This document shows positions 32,990-44,658 of a stretch of 64,000 bases of DNA, in pieces. Position numbers and translations under genes: made by a program. This stretch comes from Yamagishiella unicocca (Eukaryota > Chlorophyta > Chlorophyceae > Chlamydomonadales > Volvocaceae). The notes below the pieces were generated by a model. It had not been told where the DNA came from and searched no databases. It saw only the letters and a program-made list of their open reading frames with translations. The DNA lies in NCBI GenBank assembly GCA_003116995.1, contig BDSL01000135.1, forward strand, positions 1 to 64,000. The letters are read 5' to 3'. Numbering within the stretch: the stretch's first letter is position 1; every line of letters begins with the position of its first letter.

Positions 32990-35900
32990 TCAGCGCACAA
33001 GCGCCACCGCGCCCCTCAGCGCCGCCACCGTCCGCGCCACCACACGCGGCTCCAGCAGCACCTCGAAGAACCACAAACTGGCGGTTGCCTCCAGCACCGC
33101 CAGCGTGAGCAGCCGCGACACCCAGGGGGGCATCCGGGCAACGTACCCGGCGGCGGCGGCGGCGAGCGTGCTGCCGTGGCTGCCGCTCGCAGCCCCTCCG
33201 GTGGCGGAGCGTATCGCGCGCCTGAGGCCCGCCTCGACGACGAGCAGTGCTCCGTGCGCGGTGAAGAAGGTGAACCACTGTCCGCTCACGAAGCGCTGCA
33301 CGTACCAATGGAAAACCTGTGTGGAGGGGGGGGGAGGTGGTGCTTGGTGCGGGAGCGGTCCATGCAAGCCAGAAAACCCAAAAAGTGCCCAGCTGCAAAC
33401 CGGGACGTGCAAAGCTGCGCCGACGCCCTGCGGCCCTGTGGGCCCTATGCTTCCCAGCCTGGAGCGGCCTGGAGCTGTCGTACCTCGTGCTCAATGCCGC
33501 TGAAGACGAAGACCACCAGCAGCGCCACCGCCCGCCGCACGCGCCGGTTGCGCCAGTGGGCGGCGGCACGGTTGGCCAGCCAGCCGCAGCCGACAGACGC
33601 GGCAGCTGCCGCCACAACCCTCGCTGCCGCTGACACACTGGCAGCGCCGACATGCTGAGGAGCTGCTGCTGCTGCTACTGCTACTGCTGGAACTGCTGCT
33701 GCTGCTGCTGCGCCTGCTGCTGCTGCTGCTGGAACTGCAGCCGCGGCTGCTCTCGGTACAGACGGCTCCGTGCGGCCGAGCTGGCAGGAGGCGCCTAGGG
33801 GAGCAACGAAGGCGCCGTCCGCCCACGATTCGCTGCTGCTGCGGTTGCTGCCCCAGGCGGCCCCACGGGTGCCGGCGCCGTTAGGGGTCCGTGAGGGACC
33901 GCCGACTGGCGGCGTGGGCAGCTCTGGATCGTCATCCTCGGCCGCAGCCACCACCGGCGCAGCCGGGTCGCTGCCGGGGCCCTTGCGCCGGCGACGCAGG
34001 TGACTGCGGTGGGCTGCACCGGCGTCCTCGCTGTCGTTTTCGCTGCCGTTGTGGGCGCTGGGCGAAGGCGGGGGCGAGGGGGCGGGCTGTACGTGAGATG
34101 CGGCGCTGGTGCGTGTGATGGACTCTGCAAGCTGCTCCACGGCGCCGTCAGCAGCCTGGAGCAGCGGAGCGTCCGAGGGGTCGCCGCCACAGCAGCGCTG
34201 GAGCTGGTACCGGTACTGGTGCTGGTGCTGGTACTGGTGCTGGCACTGCTGTGGCTGACCGAGCTGACCATGGTGGTCTTCGTCGTGGTTGCGCTCGAGC
34301 GCGCATTGCCGCCCGCCGCCGCCCACACCGCCGCCGTCGCCGCTGCCGCCGTTGTGCGGGGTGAGGCGGCCCTCCATGATGGGGTCGTACAGCAGGCTCT
34401 TGAGCACGCGGCTCTGGGTGACGTTCCAGCGGCGGCCCCAGAAGTCTGCCGTACGGGTATCCGCGGGGGGGGGGAGGAACCTGGGCTACCCGGGCATGTC
34501 GTGCGCCTGCTATCTATCCTCCATTCATGCCCATTCCGGGTCCGGGCACCTTCCCTCCCTTCCCTTTCCCATGGCCGCTTCAATCGACCCATCTCGCCCG
34601 CATGCCACTTGATCCCGCCACTTGATCCCGCCACTTCACATCATCACGGGTCATTCCCTAAACCGCCACCCCACGCCTCCCCTCCCCGCCTCCGCTCGAG
34701 CTCCTCCAGCATGCATATCCGAACGGCTGTCCTAAATGTTGTTTCCTTCGTACACGGGTTTTCCTTGCAACCCCTCACGCTTCGCATCACCAGACGCCGT
34801 TACGAAGCCCCAAGTCTCTAGCAACACCTAGCCCACCTAGCCACCTAGCCACCTAGCCACCTAGCCACCTAGCCACCTAGCCACCTAGCCACCTAGCCAC
34901 CTAGCCACCTAGCCACCTAGCCACCTAGCCACCTAGCCACCTAGCCACCTAGCCACCTAGCCACCTAGCCACCTAGCCACCTAGCCACCTAGCCACCTAG
35001 CCACCTAGCCACCTAGCCACCTAGCCACCTAGCCACCCCTAGCCACCTAGCCACCTAGCCACCTAGCCACCTAGCCACCTAGCCACCTAGCCACCTAGCC
35101 ACCTAGCCACCTAGCCACCTAGCCACCTAGCCACCTAGCCACCTAGCCACCTAGCCACCTAGCCACCTAGCCACCTAGCCACCTAGCCACCTAGCCACCT
35201 AGCCACCTAGCCACCTAGCCACCTAGCCACCTAGCCACCTAGCCACCTAGCCACCTAGCCACCTAGCCACCTAGCCACCTAGCCACCTAGCCACCTAGCC
35301 ACCTAGCCACCTAGCCACCTAGCCACCTAGCCACCTAGCCACCTAGCCACCTAGCCACCTAGCCACCTAGCCACCTAGCCACCTAGCCACCTAGCCACCT
35401 AGCCACCTAGCCACCTAGCCACCTAGCCACCTAGCCACCTAGCCACCTAGCCACCTAGCCACCTAGCCACCTAGCCACCTAGCCACCTAGCCACCTAGCC
35501 ACCTAGCCACCTAGCCACCTAGCCACCTAGCCACCTAGCCACCTAGCCACCTAGCCACCTAGCCACCTAGCCACCTAGCCACCTAGCCACCTAGCCACCT
35601 AGCCACCTAGCCACCTAGCCACCTAGCCACCTAGCCACCTAGCCACCTAGCCACCTAGCCACCTAGCCACCTAGCCACCTAGCCACCTAGCCACCTAGCC
35701 CCACCCTAGCCACCTAGCCACCTAGCCACCTAGCCACCTAGCCACCTAGCCACCTAGCCACCTAGCCACCTAGCCACCTAGCCACCTAGCCACCTAGCCA
35801 CCTAGCCACCTAGCCACCCTAGCCACCTAGCCACCTAGCCACCTAGCCACCTAGCCACCTAGCCACCTAGCCACCTAGCCACCTAGCCACCTAGCCACCT

Positions 35901-37440
35901 AGCCACCTAGCCACCTAGCCACCTAGCCACCTAGCCACCTAGCCACCTAGCCACCTAGCCACCTAGCCACCTAGCCACCTAGCCACCTAGCCACCTAGCC
36001 ACCTAGCCACCTAGCCACCTAGCCACCTAGCCCCACCTAGCCCCCTAGCCCCCTAGCCCCCTAGCCACCTAGCCACCTAGCCAGCTAGCCACCTAGCCAG
36101 CTAGCCACCTAGCCAGCTAGCCACCTAGCCACCTAGCCACCTAGCCACCTAGCCACCTAGCCACCTAGCCACCTAGCCACCTAGCCACCTAGCGCCGCGT
36201 CCAGCCACGCCAGCCCACCAGCCAGCCAGCCCGTGCGACACCCACCTGCCAGTGAGGTGGCCATGAAGGGGTTGTGGAACGGCGGCACCAGGTCCACCCC
36301 CCACCACCAAGTGCAGTACAGCGCAGTGAGATCCATCATGCCGCCCATCACCGCAAGCATGCCGTACGCAAGGGCGGCGTGAAGCGCCAGCGGCGCCGCC
36401 TTGCCGTACCACGCCGCCACCGCGGCGGCAGCGGCGAAGGCGAGCCATTTGCCGGCCAGCTCCCGCAGCAGGCGGCGGCGGTCCCCCCGTGCGGAGTATG
36501 TGCCGACGTGGGTGGCATGGAGGAAGGGGGCGCCGGGGGAGCGGCTGGCGGCCCCGGCTGGTCGGACCCCTTGACCTGCGAGGAAAGGACGAGGAAAGGA
36601 AGGGCTCGATCGGGGGTTTGGTCAGGAGGGGACAGGGTCGGAGCGCCGGGAAGGTTGGCGGGCTGGAGGCTGCACCCCGGGCGATTGCCCCCTCCCTGGC
36701 CCCGCCACCTGCACTCCTGGCTGGTGCCTCAACGGCAGAGCACATGGAAGGGAGCGGCGGTGCGGAAGGAGCGGCGTATGGTGCCAGCCCCGCCTCTGCC
36801 TTTCCTTACCTTCCTCTGCCACCTCGTTACATTTGGATGTAGGTTCCGGCCCCGCCGCCGCCGCTGCTGCCGCCGTCCCCGTCGCGCGGCCGCCGCCGTC
36901 GCACTCGTCTTCGCCGGCGCGCGGCACGACAGGGCACAGCATGAAGAACGTGACGAGGCACAGCTCCGGCACGGCAATGCCCATATCCGCGCCCGAATTT
37001 GTGCCGTACGCCGTACGAATATTCGACCAGTCCGTACGTCGTTGGAGTACGGCAAATGTTTTTCGCCGCCATAAAGCCGATGCTGAGGACGGTGACGGCG
37101 ACAGGGGAAGGGTTGCCAAGGTGCCGCGGCCGAAGCACGCGGCCAGGAGTTTGGTAGCCGGCATGCGAACGCTCATGAATGCGGCGGTCATGGTCATGAT
37201 GGGTTCGGTGAAAGGGTGGAAGAGAAAGGGTGTCATGATGAGCGCCGCGACGGCGGGCGTCGCGGCTGTCAGCCGGCGCCAGCCGGGCGGCAGAGGCAGC
37301 ACCAGCTGTTGCGCCCACAGCGTGCTGGCAAACAGGAGAAGGATGAAGAATTGCAGGCGCCATATGCAGGGCCAATCGGGCAGGAGCATAAAAGGCGGCA
37401 GGCCGGAGCTGCGGACCCAAGGGTCCGAGGAGGCCATCAT
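32990..37440 (-). CDS. wax-synthase-like membrane acyltransferase (MBOAT_2), 749 aa
   Basis: Four phase-consistent exons: 37440-36810, 36575-36246, 34445-33484 and 33316-32990. The start ATG at 37440 precedes several hydrophobic segments (LQFFILLLFASTLWAQQLVL, PELCLVTFFMLCPVV, GMLAVMGGMMDLTALYCTW). The wax-synthase signature PFMATSLADFWGRRWNVTQS is formed across the exon 2/3 junction, followed by RVLKSLLYDPIMEG. The catalytic-type histidine motif VVFVFSGIEHEV ends exon 3, and exon 4 adds WYVQRFVSGQWFTFF and a last membrane segment. Plant relatives transfer acyl groups from acyl-CoA to fatty alcohols in the ER. Substrate here is unknown. Between FWGRRWN and SGIEHE lies an unusual ~220-residue insertion rich in Gln/His, Ser, Pro and Ala. 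Intron 2 holds a 1.37-kb octamer array. The gene is divergent from BBS4. Confidence 0.85.
34821..36195. repeat. 8-bp satellite (CCACCTAG)n, about 170 copies
   Basis: A nearly perfect octamer array, the most homogeneous repeat in the window. Interruptions occur at 35036, 35700 and 35818, and variants (CCCCCTAG, CCAGCTAG) concentrate at 36030-36120. It lies wholly within intron 2 of the wax-synthase-like gene, starting about 380 bp below the exon 3 acceptor and ending ~50 bp from the exon 2 donor. Confidence 0.97.
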
Positions 37441-37976
37441 GGCGTGGGCAGCTGCTCAGTGTGCTGGCTGCAGACCGGTACAAGAAATGAGGCAATTATA
37501 GTAATATATCATCGGTATGACCCCTCAGGGGTGCCGCTGTGTTTTACTGCATCGGCGAGCCGCAAGGTTCTAACTCTTAAGCGACTGGGTGCGACCAGCT
37601 GGCTACCGGTACGGACGAGGTAATATGGGAAAATAAGAGTTTTGTTCAGATCAGTTGCAAATAGATTGAAATCACGCAAACTGTATGAGGGGGACCATGT
37701 CCCATGCGAACCATGACGTCAGTTAACGTCTCCTTGCAGTGACAGGTCAGCTTTCACCAGCTAATTAAACAAACGCACAGGGCTGTACAATTACTTGAAT
37801 CCACTCACACTGCTTTTATCGATGAAGTCTATGGATGTTATACCAACATTTCACAATTGACCTAGCCTACTTGCTGTGACCAATTGCTGTTAGGACTCAA
37901 GGATATTTTGCCTTGAACTATCTAGAAGCGCATACTAGTCTGAGTGATCCGTAGGCTTAGCGTTTAGGGGCGCTTC
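37441..37976. promoter_or_regulatory. divergent promoter region
   Basis: 536 bp between the start codons of the wax-synthase-like gene (minus) and BBS4 (plus). It is AT-richer than its surroundings. No TATA box or known ciliary-gene motif could be assigned with confidence. Confidence 0.4.
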
Positions 37977-40900
37977 ATGTCGTCGCTTGCCCAGCAGCGC
38001 GACAAGCGCAACTACTCATTACATCTTTTATACACACGACAGGTGGGTTGGATTTATGTGGAAATTCAGCATGGAATGTAAGCGGACCTTCGGGACAACT
38101 GCACTTATTGCCGGTTGCACAGGACTTTGAGGAGTGCCTCAAGCAAATCGACAAAGTATTAGAGGAGACAGACGGACTCTGTGAATATGCAATCTACATC
38201 AAAGCCCTTATCATGCGGCATAGAGGTGAGGCAATGACACGCTTTAGGGCGTGGGTTTGCTTGAACCCTCCGGTGGCGTCGCATGATAATCGTACACCGT
38301 ATGTCATTCTTGTCGACGGGGGTTGAAAAAGTTGCCTGGCCGGACAGGCCCAGGCGGTCACACCTGCTCAGCAGCTGGTAGTGTTAGGCCCGGTTTACAG
38401 TTGCCCCTTACCGAGGTGCGGTGGAAAGCAAAGCGGTAGCTGCCTGTAAAGCCTCCATACGCTGGGGCTGGGACCCGGGGAGTGTGGCACACAGGCAACT
38501 GGCAGGCGTTGGCGCAACGCAAAGCGAAAAAGCAGCTGGGCATTGGCCCCCGATCACGGCAAGCTCGTCCATGCTCTTTCTTGTGGGAGTGGATCCGAGC
38601 CAGGGGTGATCAAAATCAAACCGGGGGAAGCAGGGGTGGTTTGGCCCGTAGTCCTGACTAAGTGGACTGGGTTGTTCCAATGGATACGTCAGCACGGCGT
38701 AACGTGTGTTTACACTCTTGTCCCGGAGCTCACTCCTCAGCCCCAGGAAGGGTGCATGCAAACATGCGGGTGGCGGGATGGGGCGAGTTGGGGGCCTGAG
38801 GGCGATGAGTACTCAGCAGATGTGTAGGAGATTGGGCGGAGGAGCGGCATGCCTGGAGGGGGCCGGCGCGCTGTTCGCTCTGGGGCAGAGGTGACGGGGG
38901 CAGAGGTGACAGGGGTAGAGGTGACGGGGGCAGAGGTGACGGGGGCAGAGGGACCCTCGGAGGGAGCCAGCACGAGCGGGCGTGGTGCGGGGCGGGGCGG
39001 GGTCAGAGGCCGCAGCGTAATGAGAGGGACGGAGGACAGGAATGATCGGCTTCTGGGGAAGGGCAGCTGCAGCCTGCTTCTGGGGAAGGGCAGCTGCAGC
39101 CTGCTTCTGGGGAAGGGCAGCTGCAGCCTGCTTCTGGGGAAGGGCAGCTGCAGCCTGCTTCTGGGGAAGGGCAGCTGCAGCCTGCTTCTGGGGAAGGGCA
39201 GCTGCAGCCTGCTTCCGGGGAAGGGCAGCTGCGGCCCTCTTTCTTCTGGGCGCTGCAGCCTGCTCCTGGCGGCCGGCTTACCCTGCGACAGACGGACCGA
39301 CTCCGGCCGGGCCCAATGGGTTGTCGCGCCGTACCTGCCAATGGGCCTTTCGCCTCACGTATGCGGCTGGTGGCGCAGCACCGGGCGCCACCCCTCTGCG
39401 CACCTGGGCACACAGCGACCCGAGCCCCCGCCCTCCCGGCCCCCACTCGCCCCCTCCTGTGCTCCCCCCTCCCACTCCCTCCGTCTTTTCCTCACCCAAG
39501 TTCTCCAGCATGCATCTCGAAGCGTCTGTTCTAAACGCTTTCCACCTCCAGTCTTCCCTCCCCTGAGGCACCTTGCCACCCCTAGTCCCCGTTCCCCCGC
39601 CCCAAATGTCCCACGGGTCTTCCTCGCAACTCCCCCCCTCCTGTGCTCCCGCCCTCCCCCTCCCAGGCAAGATCCAGGAGTCCTTGCAGCTCTTCCAGCA
39701 GGCCACTGCCATCAACCCGCACAACGTGGCTAACCTCAAGCAGGTGGGGCGCTCGCTGTACCTGCTGGGCAAGCACAAGGCGGCGGTGGACGTGTACGAG
39801 GAGGCCCAGAAGTTCGGCGCACCAGACTGGGAGATCATGCACAACAAGGGGCTCTGCTACATGTATCTCAAGCAGTACGACAGGTACGACGGCTGGGGGG
39901 TTGTCGCCTGCGTTTTTGAAATCGACCACACGGCGTTTCGTTTTTGCGGCAGCTGCTCCCGACCGTCGCCCTTCCAACCTCCTCTGTCTCCCCTCCCCCT
40001 CAAATTCCGGCCCTGACGCTCCACCCAGGGCCATCGAGTCCTTCCGGGTGGCCATCGACATCCAGCCGCACGACTCCACCTTCCTGCAGCTGGGCAAGGT
40101 GTACAGCATGATGGACGACTACAGCCAGGTGGGGCCTTATGGGGCCGGCGGGACGGGGGGTGCGACTCCCGCCACAGCCTCGCCCGCTTCAGCTTGGTTT
40201 ACTTTTCCTCCTTTGAGTTCAGGGGGCTCCTTTCTCACCCTGCACCTCTCCACCCAACCGTCTCCCTCCCAACCCTCTCCCTCCCAACCCTCTCCCTCCC
40301 AATCCTCTCCCTCCCAATCCTCTCCCTCCCAACCCTCTCCCTCCCAACCCTCTCCCTCCCAACCCTGTCCCTCCCAACCCTCTCCCTCCCAACCCTCTTT
40401 CTCCCAACCCTCTCCCTCCCAACCCTCTCCCTCCCAACCCTCTCCCTCCCAACCCTGTCCCTCCCAACCCTCTCCCTCCCAACCCTCTCCCTCCCAACCC
40501 TCTCCCTCCCAACCCGGTCCCTCCCAATCCTCTCCCTCCCAATCCTCTCCCCCCGACCCTCTCCCTCCCAACCCTCTCCCTCCCAACCCTCTCCCTCCCA
40601 ACCCTCTCCCTCCCAACCCTCTCCCTCCCAACCCTCTCCCTCCCAACCCTCTCCCTCCCAACCCTCTCCCTCCCAACCCTCTCCGTCAAAACCCTCGAAG
40701 GCCATCAATGTGTACATGGAGGCGCTCGAGAACTCCCCCGAGAACCCCGAGATCCTTACCACCCTGGGCCTGCTGTTCCTTCGGTAAGCAGCAGCAGCTC
40801 CCCCTGCATCCTCAGTCGAGAGGCACGGAGGCGTCGACAGCCGTGGGCGGGACGGGTTGTGTGTTCGAGATTGGTTGGGGGCTCAGGGCAGGGTGCCGGC

Positions 40901-43286
40901 AGCGGGGGCAGTATGCGAGCCCGTTCCGCCCGAGGTGTTGGGTCAAGGCTGGCAGCCCATGGCTGGGTGGGTTGCGACGTCGGCAGACCGCCTCACAAGC
41001 CACCACACCGGGCTCTCTCCTGGCATGTGCTCACGTGCACTCACCCCCACCTGCTCCGACCCAGCGCCAACGCCCACCTCATGTGCTGCCCCACATCACG
41101 TGCTGCCCCACCTCCCTCCACAGCACCAACGACAACAACCGCGCCTTCGACTACCTGAGCACGTCCCTCACACACGAGCCGCGCAACCCGCGAACCATCC
41201 TGGCGGCAGGGTCCATCATCCAGGTGCGGCTCCGGGGGGGGGCTCAGGGGGAGAAGAGAGGGACATGGGGAGGGAGGTTTGGGACATGGGGAGGGACCCA
41301 ACATACGAATGCTCACCCCAGTCCCATGGGTGGGGTAGGGCGGGGGTGAGGTGGTGATGGCGGGGCGGCGGGGAGAGTGGGGCAACCGTGCAGCAGCTGC
41401 TGCCTGTTGGTCGTACTGCACTCAATTGATGCATTTTGGTTGTGGTATAGAGGGGAGTTATGCATCGCGACTCCACTCCTAAACCTTGGTTGACCTGAGC
41501 CATGTGCGACACTTGCCGTGAGGAGCGATGAGCCGGCGACCCCGGCCTCGCAAGGGACTCGTTTTACTGCCTCTGCAAGTTCGGACCCACGGTTCCCTCT
41601 CAACCCGCCTCCGCGAGCTGCACCCTTGACACCACCACCACCACCTCCACCACCACCACCACCTCCATCACCACCTCCACCACCACCACCTCCACCACCA
41701 CTTCCACCTCCACCACCACCATCACCACCACCACCGCTACCACCACCACCACCACCACCACCACCACCACCACCACCTCCTCTCTGGACCCTCTTTGTGG
41801 ACCCTCGTTTCCTACCCAACCCCTTGGATCCCGATCCCCTCGCCTCGTACCCCACAGGACCACTCGGACATGGACGTGGCGCTGGTCAAGTACCGGGTGG
41901 CGGCGGTGCAGACGCCCAACAGCCCACAGCTGTGGAACAACATAGGCATGTGCTTCTTCGGCAAGCAGGTGCGCTAAGTTGCCGCTGAGTCGCGACAAGT
42001 CCTGCGCGGCAATGTCTACGTGTGTCATATGTACCGGGCAGCCTCCAAACTCCTCGTCCGTGTGTGCTGCTTCACTGCTCCGCGTCCGTGTGTGTTGCTT
42101 CATCGCACCTGTTTGCTTCATCGCACCTGTATGTAGGATGCGTCTTTCACGCTGCGTTGCAAACACAGCCGTTCCCCCCACGAAGCAAGCCCTCCCACCC
42201 TAGCGACAGGACGTAAACCGTGTCCTCACCACGCCGCCGACCCCGCCTTCTCGTCCCCTCCCTGTAGCGCTACATTGCCGCCATCGCCTGCCTCAAGAAG
42301 GCCTTGTACCTGGGCCCCTTCGAGTGGATCATCTCCTACAACCTGGGCCTGGTGCACCTGCACACCGGCCAGTACGCCTCCGCCTTCCACTACTTCTCCG
42401 CCTCCGTCAATCTAAAGCCCGACTTCGCGCACTCATACATGTACCTGGCAGTCACGCTGGCGCGGCTGGACGACTTTGAGAATGCGTGTGCAGCGTACGA
42501 GAAGGCGATCCAGATGGCGGGGCCGCCGGGGGAGCCGGTGTTCCACCTCAACTACGGTGCGCCCGGGGGCGGGACTTACAATAAGGGAACCGGTAACGCG
42601 ACTGGGGAGATGTAGTGGGGGCGGGGGAGGTAGCGCACCAGGAAATCCGTGGACACGACGGCGACGATGAGAGCGAAGGCGGCCGGCCGGGCGCTGCTGG
42701 GCGCGGGTTGGTGTTGCGCGCAGCTGCCGGAGGCTGCCCAATCCCGGGCGTAGGGTTGCGCTGCGTGGGTCGGTGCTATGGTACATTACGTGGTCGGGAC
42801 GCTAGGACCGGGCCCGGGATAGGATTTGAAGGGCACCAACCAGGGGCAGCAACCAAGGGCACCCACCAGGGGGCACCCACCAGGGGGCACCCACCAGGGG
42901 GCACCCACCAGGGGGCACCCACCAGGGGGCACCCACCAGGGGGCACCCACCAGGGGGCACCCACCAGGGGGCACCCACCAGGGGGCACCCACCAGGGGGC
43001 ACCCACCAGGGGGCACCACCAAGCGGAGTTTCTCCTCCTGGAAGCCAGCCATCTAACCAGCCCGACGCGCACGTGGCTGCCTCCTCCCTCACCCCAACTC
43101 CTCCTCCCCTCGCCCTGCCGCCCCTGCACAGCCATCCTGCTCTACAACCAGAAGCAGTACGAGAACGCCAAGCTGCACCTGCACCAGTTCCGGGCGCTGT
43201 TCTCGGACATGGATGAGGAGGCGAGGCGGGCGGACCCTGAGGTGACGGAGCAGTCGGGGCTGCTGGGGCAGCTGCTCAACATGTAG
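37977..43286 (+). CDS. BBS4: BBS4, TPR subunit of the BBSome, 407 aa
   Basis: Nine phase-consistent exons: 37977-38042, 38123-38225, 39667-39883, 40029-40128, 40701-40783, 41124-41223, 41858-41968, 42268-42556 and 43132-43286. It aligns from end to end with the conserved part of BBS4: [128 protein letters not shown] and [17 protein letters not shown]. These are about ten tetratricopeptide repeats. BBS4 is a core part of the BBSome, the coat-like complex carried by IFT trains that exports membrane signalling proteins from cilia. The protein stops soon after the last TPR (LLGQLLNM), without the long disordered tail of the human protein. The introns are full of unrelated minisatellites. Confidence 0.95.
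39049..39238. repeat. 27-bp tandem repeat in BBS4 intron 2
   Basis: About seven copies of CTTCTGGGGAAGGGCAGCTG plus CAGCCTG. The last copies are degenerate. A shorter GTGACGGGGGCAGAG array precedes it at about 38889-38951. Confidence 0.93.
40256..40690. repeat. 15-bp pyrimidine-rich tandem repeat in BBS4 intron 4
   Basis: About 29 copies of TCTCCCTCCCAACCC with single-base variants. It abuts the acceptor of the exon starting at 40701, so it merges with the polypyrimidine tract of that intron. Confidence 0.95.
41625..41785. repeat. (ACC)n trinucleotide repeat in BBS4 intron 6
   Basis: About 50 ACC/TCC triplets, located ~75 bp upstream of the exon at 41858. Confidence 0.95.
42838..43020. repeat. 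14-bp tandem repeat in BBS4 intron 8
   Basis: About thirteen copies of GGGGGCACCCACCA, with a few diverged copies at the left edge. Confidence 0.95.
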
Positions 43287-44554
43287 GCGGGGGGGTAAAA
43301 GATAATCCTTGAATCCACGGCCTACAAACCAAGGGCGTTGAAGATGGCGGCCCGGAACAGACGGGAGGCGAGTAGCCGGAGCGGAGGCGCTGCTGAATCG
43401 CGGCGGGGGGAAGACGTGGAGGGGGACGTGGAGGCGGAGGGGGAGCGTGCCGTGGGGAGGGGGAGGGGAAGGCAGTGGACGGTAGTGTGTTTTGTGACAC
43501 GTCGCTCCTGTAGAGTTTAGAGGTGCTCAGGGTGCCAACATACAGTATGTTATATCCGTAGTAAAGACTCTTGACGCCCAGCTTCAATGCGCGGCTAGGT
43601 AGGCGAGAGTGGTGGTGCGTCGCATGTTGCGCCAAGTTCCCGTTAATACAGCCTTGGCGGTGTGGCGATCGCGGCGGAGACAGCGCCGTACGGACGTACG
43701 GCGTGCCTCGGTCAGTGATTCCCAACACGGAGCGGGAGTCCGTGACTCCCTGAGCATATTGCTCAATGACGCCGTCAGTTTGAGGGACAAGTTTTCGATG
43801 CGACCAGCCGTGGACTTGACGTAATACCGGTAGTAGTGACCCTCCTGCCGCCTGCAAGGAGCCCCAGCAACGGGGCCACGGGCGGCTGGCACTGGTGCGA
43901 CTGGGCCGGCAGGGCTGCAGCACGCCTAGGGTGTGTGCCGTGGGGCTGTGGGGCAAATCAGGGCTCGGGATTTGGACGTGCGGCCCTGCGAAGGGCAGGT
44001 GGGCCCCACGGCGCCGCGCTGGCAGCGTGGACAGTCGTAGAGGTGATGCGGGCGGCGGTGCGGGTGGCGGTGCGTTCTCCTCCGCCTGGCTTCCTGTTAG
44101 GCAGGCGCCTGTTGCCCATAGTGTGGTGAAACATTTTTTCATGTTGTAATTCTTTGTGCAAGGAGCAAGTGAAAATGTGCGCGGATTTCGCAGCGGCTGA
44201 GGTCAATACTTTACTCCGGCGGCCGAAGGCGCGCCCTTGGTCCCATGGGTCAATAAGCTATGGAATGCTGCAGTGGACAAATAGGGTACCGATTGCAATT
44301 CTGGGTCGGTGCAAATAAGTTGCTTTCTGACGCGCTCTGGTCATTGGCGACTAGATGGGGCTGGCAGCGAGTGTCCAATTGCGTTGCGACAGCGACATCA
44401 GAAAACAAAACAAATTGCATAGCAGAGCAACGGGTACTTGATGCGACATGTCATTTTCAGCTGCCTGTTAATATATCATCAACTCCGCCTTCTCTGAGCA
44501 TCGTTGCACAACGAGAAGAAGTAGACTGACAGCGACACGACTCTCCCCATTCAG
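43287..44554. other. BBS4 3' UTR and intergenic region
   Basis: No coding domain was recognised in either strand. A TGTAA motif at 44145-44149 (context ATGTTGTAATTC) is a candidate BBS4 polyadenylation signal, 860 bp after the stop. Confidence 0.45.
44145..44149 (+). terminator. candidate TGTAA polyadenylation signal of BBS4
   Basis: TGTAA after a T-rich run (ATTTTTTCATGTTGTAATTC). Consistent with the algal consensus but unproven. Confidence 0.35.
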
Positions 44555-44563
44555 TTATAAATG
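44555..44563 (+). promoter_or_regulatory. TATA-like box of the PH/WW gene
   Basis: GTTATAAAT lies about 100 bp upstream of the ATG at 44659, the usual range for a TATA box plus a short leader. Confidence 0.45.
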
Positions 44564-44658
44564 CTCTATGCCAACATTTGAAGGTATACATAACACCACC
44601 TTATTGTAGTGTAGCTTGTTAGCAGCGTAAATTAGGCGTCTGAATCTGAAGAACAAGC

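Noticed and set aside
40137..40762. Long ORFs of GRERV and GWEGE repeats opposite BBS4
   Set aside because: They are produced by the intronic 15-bp repeat and have no non-repeat part.
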